Assembly (NCBI GenBank): GCA_016935665.1
Contig: JAFGQN010000173.1
Coordinates: forward strand, 100,630-164,629
Origin: Deltaproteobacteria bacterium
GTDB taxonomy: Bacteria; Myxococcota_A; Polyangia; JAAYKL01
Direction of reading: 5' to 3'
Length of the DNA stretch: 64,000 bases
Of the stretch, positions 1-9,608 are shown piece after piece. The position numbers and the translations under genes are program-made. The notes under the pieces are model-generated. The model was not told the DNA's origin. It saw only the letters and a list, made by a program, of their open reading frames with translations, and did no database searches. Numbering within the stretch: position 1 is the first letter of the stretch; each line of letters starts with the position of its first letter.

Positions 1-394
1 TGACCAATCGCTCTGGCCCCACAGATTGCGACATGATTTCCACTTTTTTCATATCCAACTTTTTTTCGAAAAAGAGCCAACTGGTGACAATCACCTTCTG
101 TGCCCCCTTTTTGATCCATTGGGCGGCATTGGCCGGTGTGATACCACCGCCCAGATGCAATCCGTCCGGCCAGGCGGCAAGCGCGCTTTGTGCCGCTGCT
201 TCATTGCCCGCACCCAGCATAATCACATGTCCGCCCAAAAGATTGTCCTTGCGATACAGTCGGGCGTAGTACCCGGCATCCCTGTGGGACACATAGTTGG
301 TTTTCAATGCTGTTTCACAGCTGCTGAGTGACGATCCCACAATCTGTTTCACGCTGCCGCCATGAATATCAATACAGGGTCTGAAAAGTGTCAT
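1..394 (-). CDS. hisA: Phosphoribosylformimino-5-aminoimidazole carboxamide ribotide isomerase, eukaryotic (HIS6) type, C-terminally truncated by window edge
   Basis: Hand translation of the reverse strand from ATG at 394: MTLFRPCIDIHGGSVKQIVGSSLSSCETALKTNYVSHRDAGYYARLYRKDNLLGGHVIMLGAGNEAAAQSALAAWPDGLHLGGGITPANAAQWIKKGAQKVIVTSWLFFEKK..., open to the window edge. Matches the HIS6 pattern (CIDxHxGxVKQIVG, K/TNxVS...YYAxLY, GGGI, VIVTSWLF). Confidence 0.85.
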   Translation of the reverse strand, partial: MTLFRPCIDIHGGSVKQIVGSSLSSCETALKTNYVSHRDAGYYARLYRKDNLLGGHVIMLGAGNEAAAQSALAAWPDGLHLGGGITPANAAQWIKKGAQKVIVTSWLFFEKKLDMKKVEIMSQSVGPERLV

Positions 395-554
395 TTTGCT
401 GTCCTTTACTGGCACAATGGGGTGCTTGAATCATGTACACAAAATTGGCCGGAAATAAAAGACAGTGTCTTATATTTCAACTGCGGGATGCAGCGGAATG
501 TTTGCACTTTGGCGTCGATGGATGGTATTGAACGTTTCACAAGGGGAGGATGCC

Positions 555-2393
555 ATGGCCGTTGAATTGCTGGCCCCTGCAAAAAATTGTGATGTTGGCA
601 AAGTGGCGGTCAATTGTGGCGCCGACGCGGTTTATATTGGCGCGCAACGGTTCGGCGCCCGCAAAGAGGCGGGCAACAGTATTTTGGACATTGCAACACT
701 CATCGAGTATGCGCACCGATACATGGTGAAAGTGTACGTGGCTCTTAACACGGTGTTGCAAAGCGATGAAGAGGTGCACGATGCTGTCCGAATGTTGCGC
801 ACCCTCCATGATGCGGGCGTCGATGGCGCCATCATTCAGGATATGGGATTGCTGGAAGCGGGATTGCCCCCCATGCCCATCATCGCCAGCACCCAGACCC
901 ACAATGCAAATGCGTCATCGGTTCAATTTCTCGAAAAAGTGGGATTTCATCGCGCCATTCTGGCCAGAGAATTAACCCTGAACGAAATGGCTGCCATCCG
1001 CAAGGCCACCTCACATATCGAATTGGAAGCCTTTGTTCACGGCGCGCTCTGCGTGTCATACAGCGGCAGATGTTATCTGAGCCTCGCCAACGGTGGCAGA
1101 AGCGCCAATCGCGGGGAGTGTGCCCAACCGTGTCGCAAACGGTATCGTCTGGAAGACGCGCATCATCAAACGCTGGCAGAAGGTCATTTGCTATCGGTGA
1201 AGGATATGTGTAAAATCCATATGCTGGACGCCCTGCTGGACGCCGGAATCACATCGTTTAAAATTGAGGGCCGACTAAAAGACACGGCGTACGTGGCCAA
1301 CGTGGTCACCGCCTACCGCAGCGCCCTGGATACGGTTCTTGCGCGGCGTGGCGCGACCGCTTTTCCGGACAAACTAACCGCCAGAGTCGCCGCGAATCTG
1401 ACGAAGACCTTTCACCGGGGATACGTTGCCGGATTTGCAGAGGGCGCAAAAAAAATGGCCAACTTCGTTACCCCCAAAATGATGGGCGAGCAAGTGGGAC
1501 GAGTGGTGGCTGTATCTGGAAACATCGTCACATTAAACATCCCCCGGGGCATCGAAATCGCCAGTGGAGACGGTCTCTGTTTTGTGTCAGGCGACGCGTT
1601 GAAGGGCACGGGGGTACAACAGGCGGATGGCCATCATCTGAAGCTGCGGGATGCTACAGGGATACGTGTGGGGGCTTTACTCTATCGCAATCGGGATCAA
1701 CACTTCCTCACACAATTGGAAAAAAGCCGTACCGAACGCAGGGTACCTTCGATTATCAGCGCCGCTTTTTGCAATGACACACTGACACTGGTGGCAACGG
1801 ATACACAACAGAACACCGCACGCGTTTCCGTTACAGAAGGCCTGTCATCCGCCCGCGATAGTGAACAAACCCTTAAGACCTGGAAAAAGCAGCTGGCCAA
1901 AACCGGAGACTCCGAGTTCGTAATTAAACAGTTGCAAATGGGCGGCGCAGAGCTCCCGTTCATGCCGGTTTCCCAAATCAATCAGCTCCGCCGACAACTG
2001 CTCGACCAGCTGAGAGCGAAGCGACACAAGGGCATGATGCGCATCCGCGACCGTCACGCCATGCAGTACAGCCCATCGCCCTATCCCGGTGTGGTGGATT
2101 CGTACCACAACGTGACCAACAGTTTCGCGCGTCGGTTTTACCAGAAGTGCGGCGCAACGGACGTGGCCAACGGAATCGACGCCGATGGCAGTGGCCTCCG
2201 CATCAAAGTGATCTCGTCCAGATATTGTCTGAGACGGGAGCTGGGCTGGTGTTTAAAGGCCGACACCCAAAAAAAACATACCGGCGGTCTGTTTTTGGTC
2301 GACCTGGATACCCCGGGCGAGCAACGACTCAACCTGCGTTTTGATTGCGATGTCTGCGAAATGAGCCTATTCCAGGAATCCGAGCACGAATAA
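555..2393 (+). CDS. U32 family peptidase / RlhA-TrhP-like protein
   Basis: MAVELLAPAKNCDVGKVAVNCGADAVYIGAQRFGARKEAGN..., VHGALCVSYSGRCYLS...NRGECAQPCR U32 signature; AAGGGGAGG upstream of ATG 555. Confidence 0.85.
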   Translation: MAVELLAPAKNCDVGKVAVNCGADAVYIGAQRFGARKEAGNSILDIATLIEYAHRYMVKVYVALNTVLQSDEEVHDAVRMLRTLHDAGVDGAIIQDMGLLEAGLPPMPIIASTQTHNANASSVQFLEKVGFHRAILARELTLNEMAAIRKATSHIELEAFVHGALCVSYSGRCYLSLANGGRSANRGECAQPCRKRYRLEDAHHQTLAEGHLLSVKDMCKIHMLDALLDAGITSFKIEGRLKDTAYVANVVTAYRSALDTVLARRGATAFPDKLTARVAANLTKTFHRGYVAGFAEGAKKMANFVTPKMMGEQVGRVVAVSGNIVTLNIPRGIEIASGDGLCFVSGDALKGTGVQQADGHHLKLRDATGIRVGALLYRNRDQHFLTQLEKSRTERRVPSIISAAFCNDTLTLVATDTQQNTARVSVTEGLSSARDSEQTLKTWKKQLAKTGDSEFVIKQLQMGGAELPFMPVSQINQLRRQLLDQLRAKRHKGMMRIRDRHAMQYSPSPYPGVVDSYHNVTNSFARRFYQKCGATDVANGIDADGSGLRIKVISSRYCLRRELGWCLKADTQKKHTGGLFLVDLDTPGEQRLNLRFDCDVCEMSLFQESEHE

Positions 2394-2446
2394 GATCCCA
2401 GGATATCGATTAACACCCTGGGCGTCGCATCTCCATTTTGAGTATT

Positions 2447-4030
2447 TCACTGTAATAACGCGCGGCGGCGAACACAGCGCACGTATGCGTCCACCGTTAC
2501 CCAGGGATAGCTGACCACTCCACCATTAAAAAAAACATAAAAATGCATATTCGATGCCTCTGTGTCCGCGGGTTCCCTAACGCTTGTGGACGACCAGTAG
2601 TGATTGCATTCTCCGCTGAGCACCATCGGCCAGTAACAGCCGGCAGGTGCATCGTCTGGCCCTTCTCCATCAGTGCATGATGCGCAAGTGGCCAATTCAC
2701 ATCCAGAGCAGGATCCCGATTTCTCGCAGTCCTCAGGCAACATCCGACAAATGCTGTCTCCATCCTTTGCTTCGCCGTTCACGCATCCGCGAATCAGCGA
2801 CTGCAGCTCAACGACATTAGGCATATCCCAGTGGCCTCCCAGAGAATAGTCTCCTGATTTTTCTGCACAATACTCGCTGGCTTCTTCATAGGTCATAGTC
2901 TCCACTGACGCCGGATTCTCAAAGCACAAATCGGATTCGGCATCGTAGAAGTTTCCCTCGCTCTCGCAACCGCACTTAAAGGTGGAGGCGCAAACCGCCA
3001 TTTCTCCCAATGAATCGTTGCAGGCCTGATGGGACAAACAGGTCTTTGACACCGTCCAGCCCGTGTCGCTGACCCGGCCATCGCACATAGAGGATGTCCC
3101 GCTGCAATACTGCGACGACACGTACCTCTCTATCTGTCCGCCGCATTCCGTTGATGCGCAGCGGTACTGCTGTTCGCTTTGACATACGGTTTGGGAGCTC
3201 GCAAAACAGTTGTCCGCAATTTCATTGCACACCGTGGTATTGCAGCCATCGGTTTGGTCACACCGGTTACCATTGACAAATTCGTGCACGCTGCACGTCC
3301 CCATCCCATCGCACGAGTCCGCCCCGTTGCACCACTTCCCGTCATTGCAGGGTGCGTTGAATTCGCGGGCCGTCCAGCCCGCATTATTGGCGGCAGAGCT
3401 GCACGCCTCGCAATCATTGGCGGCGTTTATGTCTCCGTCGGCAAAACACTTGCCATCAATTTTGCAAAGAGAGGGCAGCACATCATTGGTACACCGCCCC
3501 TGAACGCACATATCGGCGGTACAATCGATGTGGTCATTGCAGTCTTTGGCCACTCCAACGCATTGTCCCAGGTTATTACACTCGTCCCAGTCGGTGCACG
3601 GATTGCCATCGTCGCAAAGGGCGCCTGGCAGAGGAGACCATCCCGTAGCGTTGGCGCCAATATCACACACCCAGCACGGATCATCCGACGATTGGCCAGC
3701 AGCGTGGCAGACTCCACCAATCAGACAGCCGCTGCATTCGCTTCCACATCCAGTGATGTTTACCCAATCGGTTTTCACCACGGCCACATCGCATTTCTGG
3801 CAACTATTCAACGAATTCAGCGCTCCGTCTGCAATACAAACCCCGCCAATATAACAACCGGCGCAGGAGGCTGGGGGTATGGAATCGGAATCGGAATTTG
3901 AATCCGTCTCAAAGTCCACTGTGGTGGTTTCCGTGTCTGTTTCACTATCTGTCCGCTCTGACATCGGATCCCAGCAACCCGCCAGCGCAGCCGCAACAAC
4001 ACCCAATAAACATAAAGAACGCATTTTCAT
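2447..4030 (-). CDS. Cys-rich lipoprotein with C-terminal DUF1566/Lcl-like domain
   Basis: Lipobox MKMRSLCLLGVVAAALAGC; D/S/T linker; many Cys; C-terminal GGHWDMPNVVELQSLI...YWSSTSV...VRCVR. Confidence 0.7.
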   Translation of the reverse strand: MKMRSLCLLGVVAAALAGCWDPMSERTDSETDTETTTVDFETDSNSDSDSIPPASCAGCYIGGVCIADGALNSLNSCQKCDVAVVKTDWVNITGCGSECSGCLIGGVCHAAGQSSDDPCWVCDIGANATGWSPLPGALCDDGNPCTDWDECNNLGQCVGVAKDCNDHIDCTADMCVQGRCTNDVLPSLCKIDGKCFADGDINAANDCEACSSAANNAGWTAREFNAPCNDGKWCNGADSCDGMGTCSVHEFVNGNRCDQTDGCNTTVCNEIADNCFASSQTVCQSEQQYRCASTECGGQIERYVSSQYCSGTSSMCDGRVSDTGWTVSKTCLSHQACNDSLGEMAVCASTFKCGCESEGNFYDAESDLCFENPASVETMTYEEASEYCAEKSGDYSLGGHWDMPNVVELQSLIRGCVNGEAKDGDSICRMLPEDCEKSGSCSGCELATCASCTDGEGPDDAPAGCYWPMVLSGECNHYWSSTSVREPADTEASNMHFYVFFNGGVVSYPWVTVDAYVRCVRRRALLQ

Positions 4031-4278
4031 TGAAAACTCCAATTCCAATACAAAAAATCCACATTTACCGTCACAGCCACACCATTGTACACAAGAGCGT
4101 CTCCCTTCGAAACCACCTTCGCCACAATAACGTAATCTCTCCATCGACTCGACTCACATCATCAAACACCTGAATTCTTCTGTTTTGGACCAGCAAACGC
4201 GATTGACAACCTCAACTATCTGGAGAATAAAAGGAAATTTGCCCACTTTTCCAGTTGGGCTCAGGATGGGATAATCAG

Positions 4279-5124
4279 ATGAAACTCCAACACAAGGCAA
4301 CCATTGACGACGCCAGCGCTGGCCCGCTGGTAGACTATCTGGCCAGGGAAACGTCGCTGTCCAAACTGAAGGTGAAAAAAGCCATTGGCGCCGGTGGCTG
4401 CTGGATTCGGCGCAAGCATGTTCAAAAAGGAAAACTGCTGCGCGTCCGCAAACTCAAATACGTTCTGGCCAAAGGGGATGTGCTCGAATTTTATTTCGAT
4501 GAAAACGCCCTGGCATATCAGGGCGCGCCACCAGTGCCACTGCACGAGCGCAAAGACTGGGCATTGTGGTACAAGCCGGTCAATCTGCTCTCGGGGGCCA
4601 GCCGTTATGGAGAAGTCTGCGCCATCGACTACCAGGTAAAACAAATCAGTGACCATCTGGCGGTTCATGTGATAAATCGACTGGATCGCGAAGCATCCGG
4701 GATTGTGGCACTGGCATACACGCGGGAGGGAGCCGCAAAACTGAGTGAACTGTGGCGGGGAAACGATGTGGAAAAAGTGTATCAGCTGGAAACCCTCGGG
4801 CATATTTCAACCACAACCGGAAAGATCACGTATCCCATACAAGGCAAAGACGCCTGTACCGAATTCGAAGTGATGGAGTACCGCACTGATTCAAAAGGCC
4901 GCTCCACCACGCGCGTTACCGCCCGCATTCGTACTGGACGATTCCATCAAATCCGTCAGCATTTTTTAAAAATGGGACATCCTGTACTGGGTGATCCCAA
5001 ATATGGCACGGACAATGCTCATCCAGGGGGCCTGCAGCTGGTCTCCACCGAGGTGCACCTGAAATGTCCATTCAGCAAAAAGCAAATTGATGTTGTATTG
5101 CCACAGGAGCTGCGTCTCTGGTAA
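4279..5124 (+). CDS. RluA-family pseudouridine synthase
   Basis: HVINRLDREASGIVALA (HRLDRxTSG-like), GRFHQIRQHFLKMGHPVLGDPKYG. Confidence 0.85.
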   Translation: MKLQHKATIDDASAGPLVDYLARETSLSKLKVKKAIGAGGCWIRRKHVQKGKLLRVRKLKYVLAKGDVLEFYFDENALAYQGAPPVPLHERKDWALWYKPVNLLSGASRYGEVCAIDYQVKQISDHLAVHVINRLDREASGIVALAYTREGAAKLSELWRGNDVEKVYQLETLGHISTTTGKITYPIQGKDACTEFEVMEYRTDSKGRSTTRVTARIRTGRFHQIRQHFLKMGHPVLGDPKYGTDNAHPGGLQLVSTEVHLKCPFSKKQIDVVLPQELRLW

Positions 5125-5401
5125 TTTCCCTGCGGTTAGCGTTTTCGTCGAATCCCGGTTTCTTTTCCCTTTCTATGGGCCAGGAAACGAATCCTGGCGA
5201 CCAAAACTCAAACGCTTTCAGAAAAAGCTTTCTAATACAAAAAAAAGGGAAAAATTACTTTACTTCGCTTAACAAAAAATTGTATGAATTTTTCATAATT
5301 TTCGGAAAATAGTATTGGCGTTTAAAATCGCTAGCAAAAATTTTTGTCAGAGATTCATCATTTTTTTATTTGAACTTGTAAAAAGAAAAAAGGAATAACA
5401 A

Positions 5402-5938
5402 ATGAAAAAGGTATTGCTCGGATTTGTTTTATTGAGTTCACTGATAATTGCGCAAACTAGCTTTGCTGGCAGTTATCCTCGTCTGGAATATCGAACAGCA
5501 ACTGTTGTTTATTGGGATGCATCCGGCAAATGGGACACCATCGTTGATCGGTTTACATCTTATGATAGGGCTGTCCCGCAGGCGACTCAGATGGTTTATT
5601 TTATTGATACGCTTCTAACAGATCTAGAATCGCCATGGTATATTATTGCGGCCAACGCACAGGTTCACTTCACTGGCACAACAGCTTGGCCCATAACAAC
5701 AGAATATCTCGCTGCACCTATTGGGGAAATCACAAATTCATCCGCCCAGTGGATACCGGGAAAGTATTTTTCAGCAGAGGCAAACAGTAATATAAATAAG
5801 CGTATTTATTCTACAGGATGGAACACTGGCGAGAATAACCTTTACCATGGCTTGCAGTATAAAATGATCAGAATTTTGTCCAATTATGGTGGAAATAGTC
5901 TCTTTGTATTCACACCATTTGAACATTGGTTAGAATAA
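5402..5938 (+). CDS. Hypothetical secreted protein
   Basis: Signal peptide MKKVLLGFVLLSSLIIAQTSFAG; AGGAATAAC upstream of ATG; AT-rich context. Confidence 0.6.
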   Translation: MKKVLLGFVLLSSLIIAQTSFAGSYPRLEYRTATVVYWDASGKWDTIVDRFTSYDRAVPQATQMVYFIDTLLTDLESPWYIIAANAQVHFTGTTAWPITTEYLAAPIGEITNSSAQWIPGKYFSAEANSNINKRIYSTGWNTGENNLYHGLQYKMIRILSNYGGNSLFVFTPFEHWLE

Positions 5939-6103
5939 TACCGGTTATATCGTTATTTCAGATTCAGTGACTGAGTATCTTCGTACGGTTGAGTTTACTT
6001 TTGTTTGTATCGATAACGTCAAGTGAAACTCGTGTTTTGTTTTTACACCATTGTCCTTTCCAAATGACATATCAAAACCCTCTAATTGATTAGGAAGCAA
6101 ATT

Positions 6104-6931
6104 ATGGGAAAACGTGTTTTTTTGTTTTTCGTTGTATTTTGTATTCTGGTTGCAGCTGCTTTATTGATAACTGTCTCGTTTTCGAAGGAAAACGGAGTAG
6201 CATCAAGAAACGAAATTATCAGTTCTGTAGAACATGGAAAGCAACAAAGTAAAACTGAATCTATTAGTCACAAAAAAGAAAAATCGAATCAATTTAAGCG
6301 ACTTGTTCACAATTTGTCCAAATCTTCATCAGATTCAACCGATTCAGCACAGGAGTTGGCCCAACGTTATGGAATTGATGACAGTGACATAATGGAATTT
6401 GCAGTCAAAGCTCTTCGCGACAGTGCAATTGCTCCTCATATCCCTTCAAAAAGGGAGAACGTTATAGAGGAAATCTTTGTGGAACAGACAGTCGATGAAA
6501 GTGAGACTCAGCGAGTTCATGAAGAACTGTTGACGAGGCTGAAAAAGGTGTCGAACAATACTTCCAGGCTAAAATTTGCCCAATGTCATGAAAGCATATG
6601 TAAAATTATCACCGAACATATCGATGCTGATACTTCACTTGAATTTTATAAAATGAAATCCACAAGTAGTGCACTGGATGGGGCTGGTGTTTTCTATTCA
6701 AGGAAACTCGATAGCGGACGAATTGAAACATTGTTTTATATGGAACAGCCAGATTCAAAAATTCGTTTTTACGACGCTGTATATGATCGGCTCTACGAAC
6801 GCGTTACAGGTAACAGTGTCGATGATATCGAGCCAACGCCTGAACAACTCGCCAGCGTTGCCGATCAATTACTGGATCGATTACTGGCTGTTGAAAGCGA
6901 AGCAGAAAATCATTCACAGCAACCACAGTGA
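6104..6931 (+). CDS. Hypothetical membrane-anchored/exported protein
   Basis: MGKRVFLFFVVFCILVAAALLITVSF N-terminal hydrophobic segment; CHESIC Cys pair; AGGAAG RBS. Confidence 0.55.
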   Translation: MGKRVFLFFVVFCILVAAALLITVSFSKENGVASRNEIISSVEHGKQQSKTESISHKKEKSNQFKRLVHNLSKSSSDSTDSAQELAQRYGIDDSDIMEFAVKALRDSAIAPHIPSKRENVIEEIFVEQTVDESETQRVHEELLTRLKKVSNNTSRLKFAQCHESICKIITEHIDADTSLEFYKMKSTSSALDGAGVFYSRKLDSGRIETLFYMEQPDSKIRFYDAVYDRLYERVTGNSVDDIEPTPEQLASVADQLLDRLLAVESEAENHSQQPQ

Positions 6932-7047
6932 AACGATGCAGCAAGTATGTAAGCGGTAGCACGGCGGCGTCATATGAAAACAAGCCAAGGTCAGTATAAT
7001 TGTGTCTTTCCGGCCAGCCTGCGTAACTGAAAAAAAATCAACTATTT

Positions 7048-7272
7048 TCAAAAATTTTTCTGATAGTTCCAGGGGAGCCATTCGCCTGGTGATTCAGCGG
7101 CTATTTAGAAATTTTCGGCAATAGCCACCATGTAGTCAAAGGGATTCACTTTGTTCAGTTCGCAGGTATGGATAATGGTCATGAAAATGTCAGCTGCAAG
7201 TGCCCCGTTTTCGGTTTTGAAAAACAGCGAATTTTTTCTATACAGAATGGCTTTCTTCAGTCTGAGTAAGTT
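7048..7272 (-). pseudogene. IS66-family transposase C-terminal remnant with an internal stop
   Basis: Minus strand: LKKAILYRKNSLFFKTENGALAADIFMTIIHTCELNKVNPFDYMVAIAENF*IAAESPGEWLPWNYQKNF*. RKNSLFxKTxxGA, LIHTCxLNxVNPFDY and W(M/L)PWNY are IS66 C-terminal signatures; an in-frame TAA interrupts. Confidence 0.8.
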
Positions 7273-7275
7273 GCC

Positions 7276-7326
7276 CACGTCGCCGATCAATTACTGGAAC
7301 GATTACTGATTGCTGAAAACCAATAA
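7276..7326 (+). pseudogene. 3'-end fragment of a paralogue of the 6104..6931 gene
   Basis: VADQLLERLLIAENQ* versus VADQLLDRLLAVESE in the upstream gene; DNA gccgatcaattactgga(t/a)cgattactg shared between ~6859 and ~7282. Confidence 0.65.
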
Positions 7327-7435
7327 GCAATATAAACAATATAACGAGGCAACAGGATACGTAGACATGAAGGTGAGTCGTGCGAAGAAATTCACCTGCT
7401 TACATTTGAAGTTTGCGATTTTTATCTGCATCAAA

Positions 7436-8446
7436 CTAATTCAACATCGGTGGTAACGGGATAATCTGGACTTTATTTTCCGTGAACACCGGCACCAGCA
7501 ATCGATTCCGTTTCGCGTCATAGCCAATATCCGCAGGAGATGAAATATCCTTTGCCACCGGGACAAATTTGCCCCCTGCGGTTCCTTCGAAAACAGATTT
7601 GGCGCCCCAGCTGGAAATCAGCAGTGTATTGCCGCCGGTCTGTACAATCCCATCCAGTCCGCCCCCTGGCAGCTGCGTGGGGGTTCCCATCGCGCCATCT
7701 TCAGTTATCTCAAACAGCTCGCCTTTGGCATTCACCATCCAAATGCGTTCAGTGGATGCCAGCAGGCCGTTGGGATTGCCCAGATCGGCCCGGGCCGGCA
7801 CCTTTGTGGCTCTGCCATCGACAATTTTCCAAATGGCATCTGTACCGGTGTTTTCAAAACCGTTTTCGCCGGCTTTCCATCCGGTATCAGAGACATACAC
7901 AGCGCCGTCGGCCGCTGTCGTCAAGTCGTTTAAAAAGGTGGCGCCCTCTATCTTGATGTCGCCTTTAGCGGCGCCGTTGGCCACATCGAACATGCGCACA
8001 ACATCTATATCCGTCACATAAAGCACATCGTCCGCGATGGTCATGCCCTTTGGCGCATTCAGGGTCACCCCGTTTTCACCCCCGGCAATCCACTTCAGTG
8101 TAGGCACGCTGCCATCCGGGCTGAGCCTGGTGATAAAGCCATTATTATCTTTTTCGAGGGGAGATCCGCTGATGTTGCTTACCAGGTACACATCCGATGC
8201 TGCCAGGTGGTACACCGATTCCGGTGTTTCAAACCCCACATTTTCCACTGTTATCGGCCCTTCTGCGGCTTCGGTTGTGTTGGGGGTATTGCCGGACTGG
8301 GCCGCGGCCCCATTACCCATTCCCGCATCCGGGACAGTGGCTTTGGGTTGTTTGCTGCAACCCAAAAGCAAAACGGTTAGCACCAGAATCCCAATTCCTT
8401 TGATTTTTATGGACTTTCGAACAGGGGCCCACACCGCGTTCATCAT
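7436..8446 (-). CDS. Lipoprotein with SMP-30/NHL-type beta-propeller
   Basis: VLTVLLLGCSKQ lipobox; propeller-like APKGMTIADDVLYVTDID, LNDLTTAADGAVYVSDTG, LGNPNGLL repeats. Confidence 0.65.
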   Translation of the reverse strand: MMNAVWAPVRKSIKIKGIGILVLTVLLLGCSKQPKATVPDAGMGNGAAAQSGNTPNTTEAAEGPITVENVGFETPESVYHLAASDVYLVSNISGSPLEKDNNGFITRLSPDGSVPTLKWIAGGENGVTLNAPKGMTIADDVLYVTDIDVVRMFDVANGAAKGDIKIEGATFLNDLTTAADGAVYVSDTGWKAGENGFENTGTDAIWKIVDGRATKVPARADLGNPNGLLASTERIWMVNAKGELFEITEDGAMGTPTQLPGGGLDGIVQTGGNTLLISSWGAKSVFEGTAGGKFVPVAKDISSPADIGYDAKRNRLLVPVFTENKVQIIPLPPMLN

Positions 8447-8610
8447 TTTTTATCTCCTTCCATGCAGTTATGTTTCGAGTGTGCCGGTAATATACGCATC
8501 ATCCCATTACCATGCAATGGGCGGTGGGTCGGTTGCACACAATCTGTTTTATCTCGGCCCTTTTTGCGGTACATCGACACTGAAATGGTGATACGCGCAA
8601 GGAGGCCACC

Positions 8611-9591
8611 ATGATTTGCCGCATTTGGACAATACTTTACTTACTGCTGATTCCCGGGATAACCGGGTGTTCCCACTCCGGCAACGACACCAATTCGGAC
8701 CAACTCAGCAACATCTCTGACGGGGATGCAGATGCAGATACGGACGGCGACTCCGATGCAGACGGCGACTCCGATACGGACGGCGACTCCGATGCGGACG
8801 GCGACTCCGATGCGGACGGCGACTCCGATGCGGACGGCGACTCCGATGCGGACGGCGACTCCGATACGGACGGCGACTCCGACACAGATGGCGACAGCGA
8901 TGCGGACAACGACAGCGATACGGGAAATGATACCAGTGAGATGACACATCGATTTGACCACTATAAAATCATGCCCATTGGCGATTCCATTACCGAAACC
9001 ACTTGCTTTCCCAATCTGCTCCAGCAAAAACTCAAAGACGACGGTTTCTTCAACTTTACGTTTATCGGTTCCACCCTCAACAATCAGGCCTGTGACGGCG
9101 CATCTCATGTGCAGACCGAAGGTCACGGGGGATGGCTCGTCACCAGTCTGCTGCCCAAAGGCGCCAATGACGGCGCTGCGCAAGGCTGGATAAAGGATTC
9201 CGGTGTGAACGTGGCCCTCATCCATTTTGCCACCAACGATGTCTGGAGCAGCAAATCCAAGGACGAGATCCTTTTGGCCCACACCCTGCTGGTCAATCTG
9301 CTAAGGGAAGAAACCCCAAATGTGGTCATTTTTGTGGCGCAAATCATTCCCGTCAATCCCAGTGACTGCAGCCAGTGTCTTGGCAACACGCTGAGTTTCA
9401 ATGCCGCAGTTCCCGCCTGGGCCGACCAGATGAACACCAGTGAATCACCCGTGATTGTGGTGGATCAATTTACCGGATTTGATACCGCATCGCTAACCAG
9501 AGATGGCGTTCATCCCAATGTGGAAGGTGGAAAAGTGATGGCGCAAAAGTGGTATGACGCCATGCAGGTATTAAACATTCCGCATAAATGA
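8611..9591 (+). CDS. SGNH/GDSL-hydrolase lipoprotein with DGDSDA/T repeat linker
   Basis: ITGC lipobox; GDSIT block, [19 protein letters not shown] catalytic blocks. Confidence 0.8.
   Translation: MICRIWTILYLLLIPGITGCSHSGNDTNSDQLSNISDGDADADTDGDSDADGDSDTDGDSDADGDSDADGDSDADGDSDADGDSDTDGDSDTDGDSDADNDSDTGNDTSEMTHRFDHYKIMPIGDSITETTCFPNLLQQKLKDDGFFNFTFIGSTLNNQACDGASHVQTEGHGGWLVTSLLPKGANDGAAQGWIKDSGVNVALIHFATNDVWSSKSKDEILLAHTLLVNLLREETPNVVIFVAQIIPVNPSDCSQCLGNTLSFNAAVPAWADQMNTSESPVIVVDQFTGFDTASLTRDGVHPNVEGGKVMAQKWYDAMQVLNIPHK
8743..8922 (+). repeat. 18-bp tandem repeat (about 10 units) encoding DGDSDA/T
   Basis: gacggcgactccgatgcg units read directly from 8743 to 8922. Confidence 0.9.
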
Positions 9592-9608
9592 TTTTTAAAA
9601 TCGATTGG

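Noticed and set aside
26-331. 101-aa and 78-aa + ORFs at window start
   Set aside because: Antisense to the truncated HIS6-type hisA.
3179-3901. 240-aa + ORF
   Set aside because: Lies wholly antisense to the Cys-rich lipoprotein 2447..4030; no recognisable motif.
8743-8922. Could the 18-bp repeat be a CRISPR array?
   Set aside because: Units are contiguous without spacers and in-frame within a CDS.
8637-9282. Antisense ORFs with [22 protein letters not shown] and [12 protein letters not shown] repeats
   Set aside because: Frame shadows of the 18-bp DGDSDA repeat in the + strand lipoprotein; no independent coding evidence.
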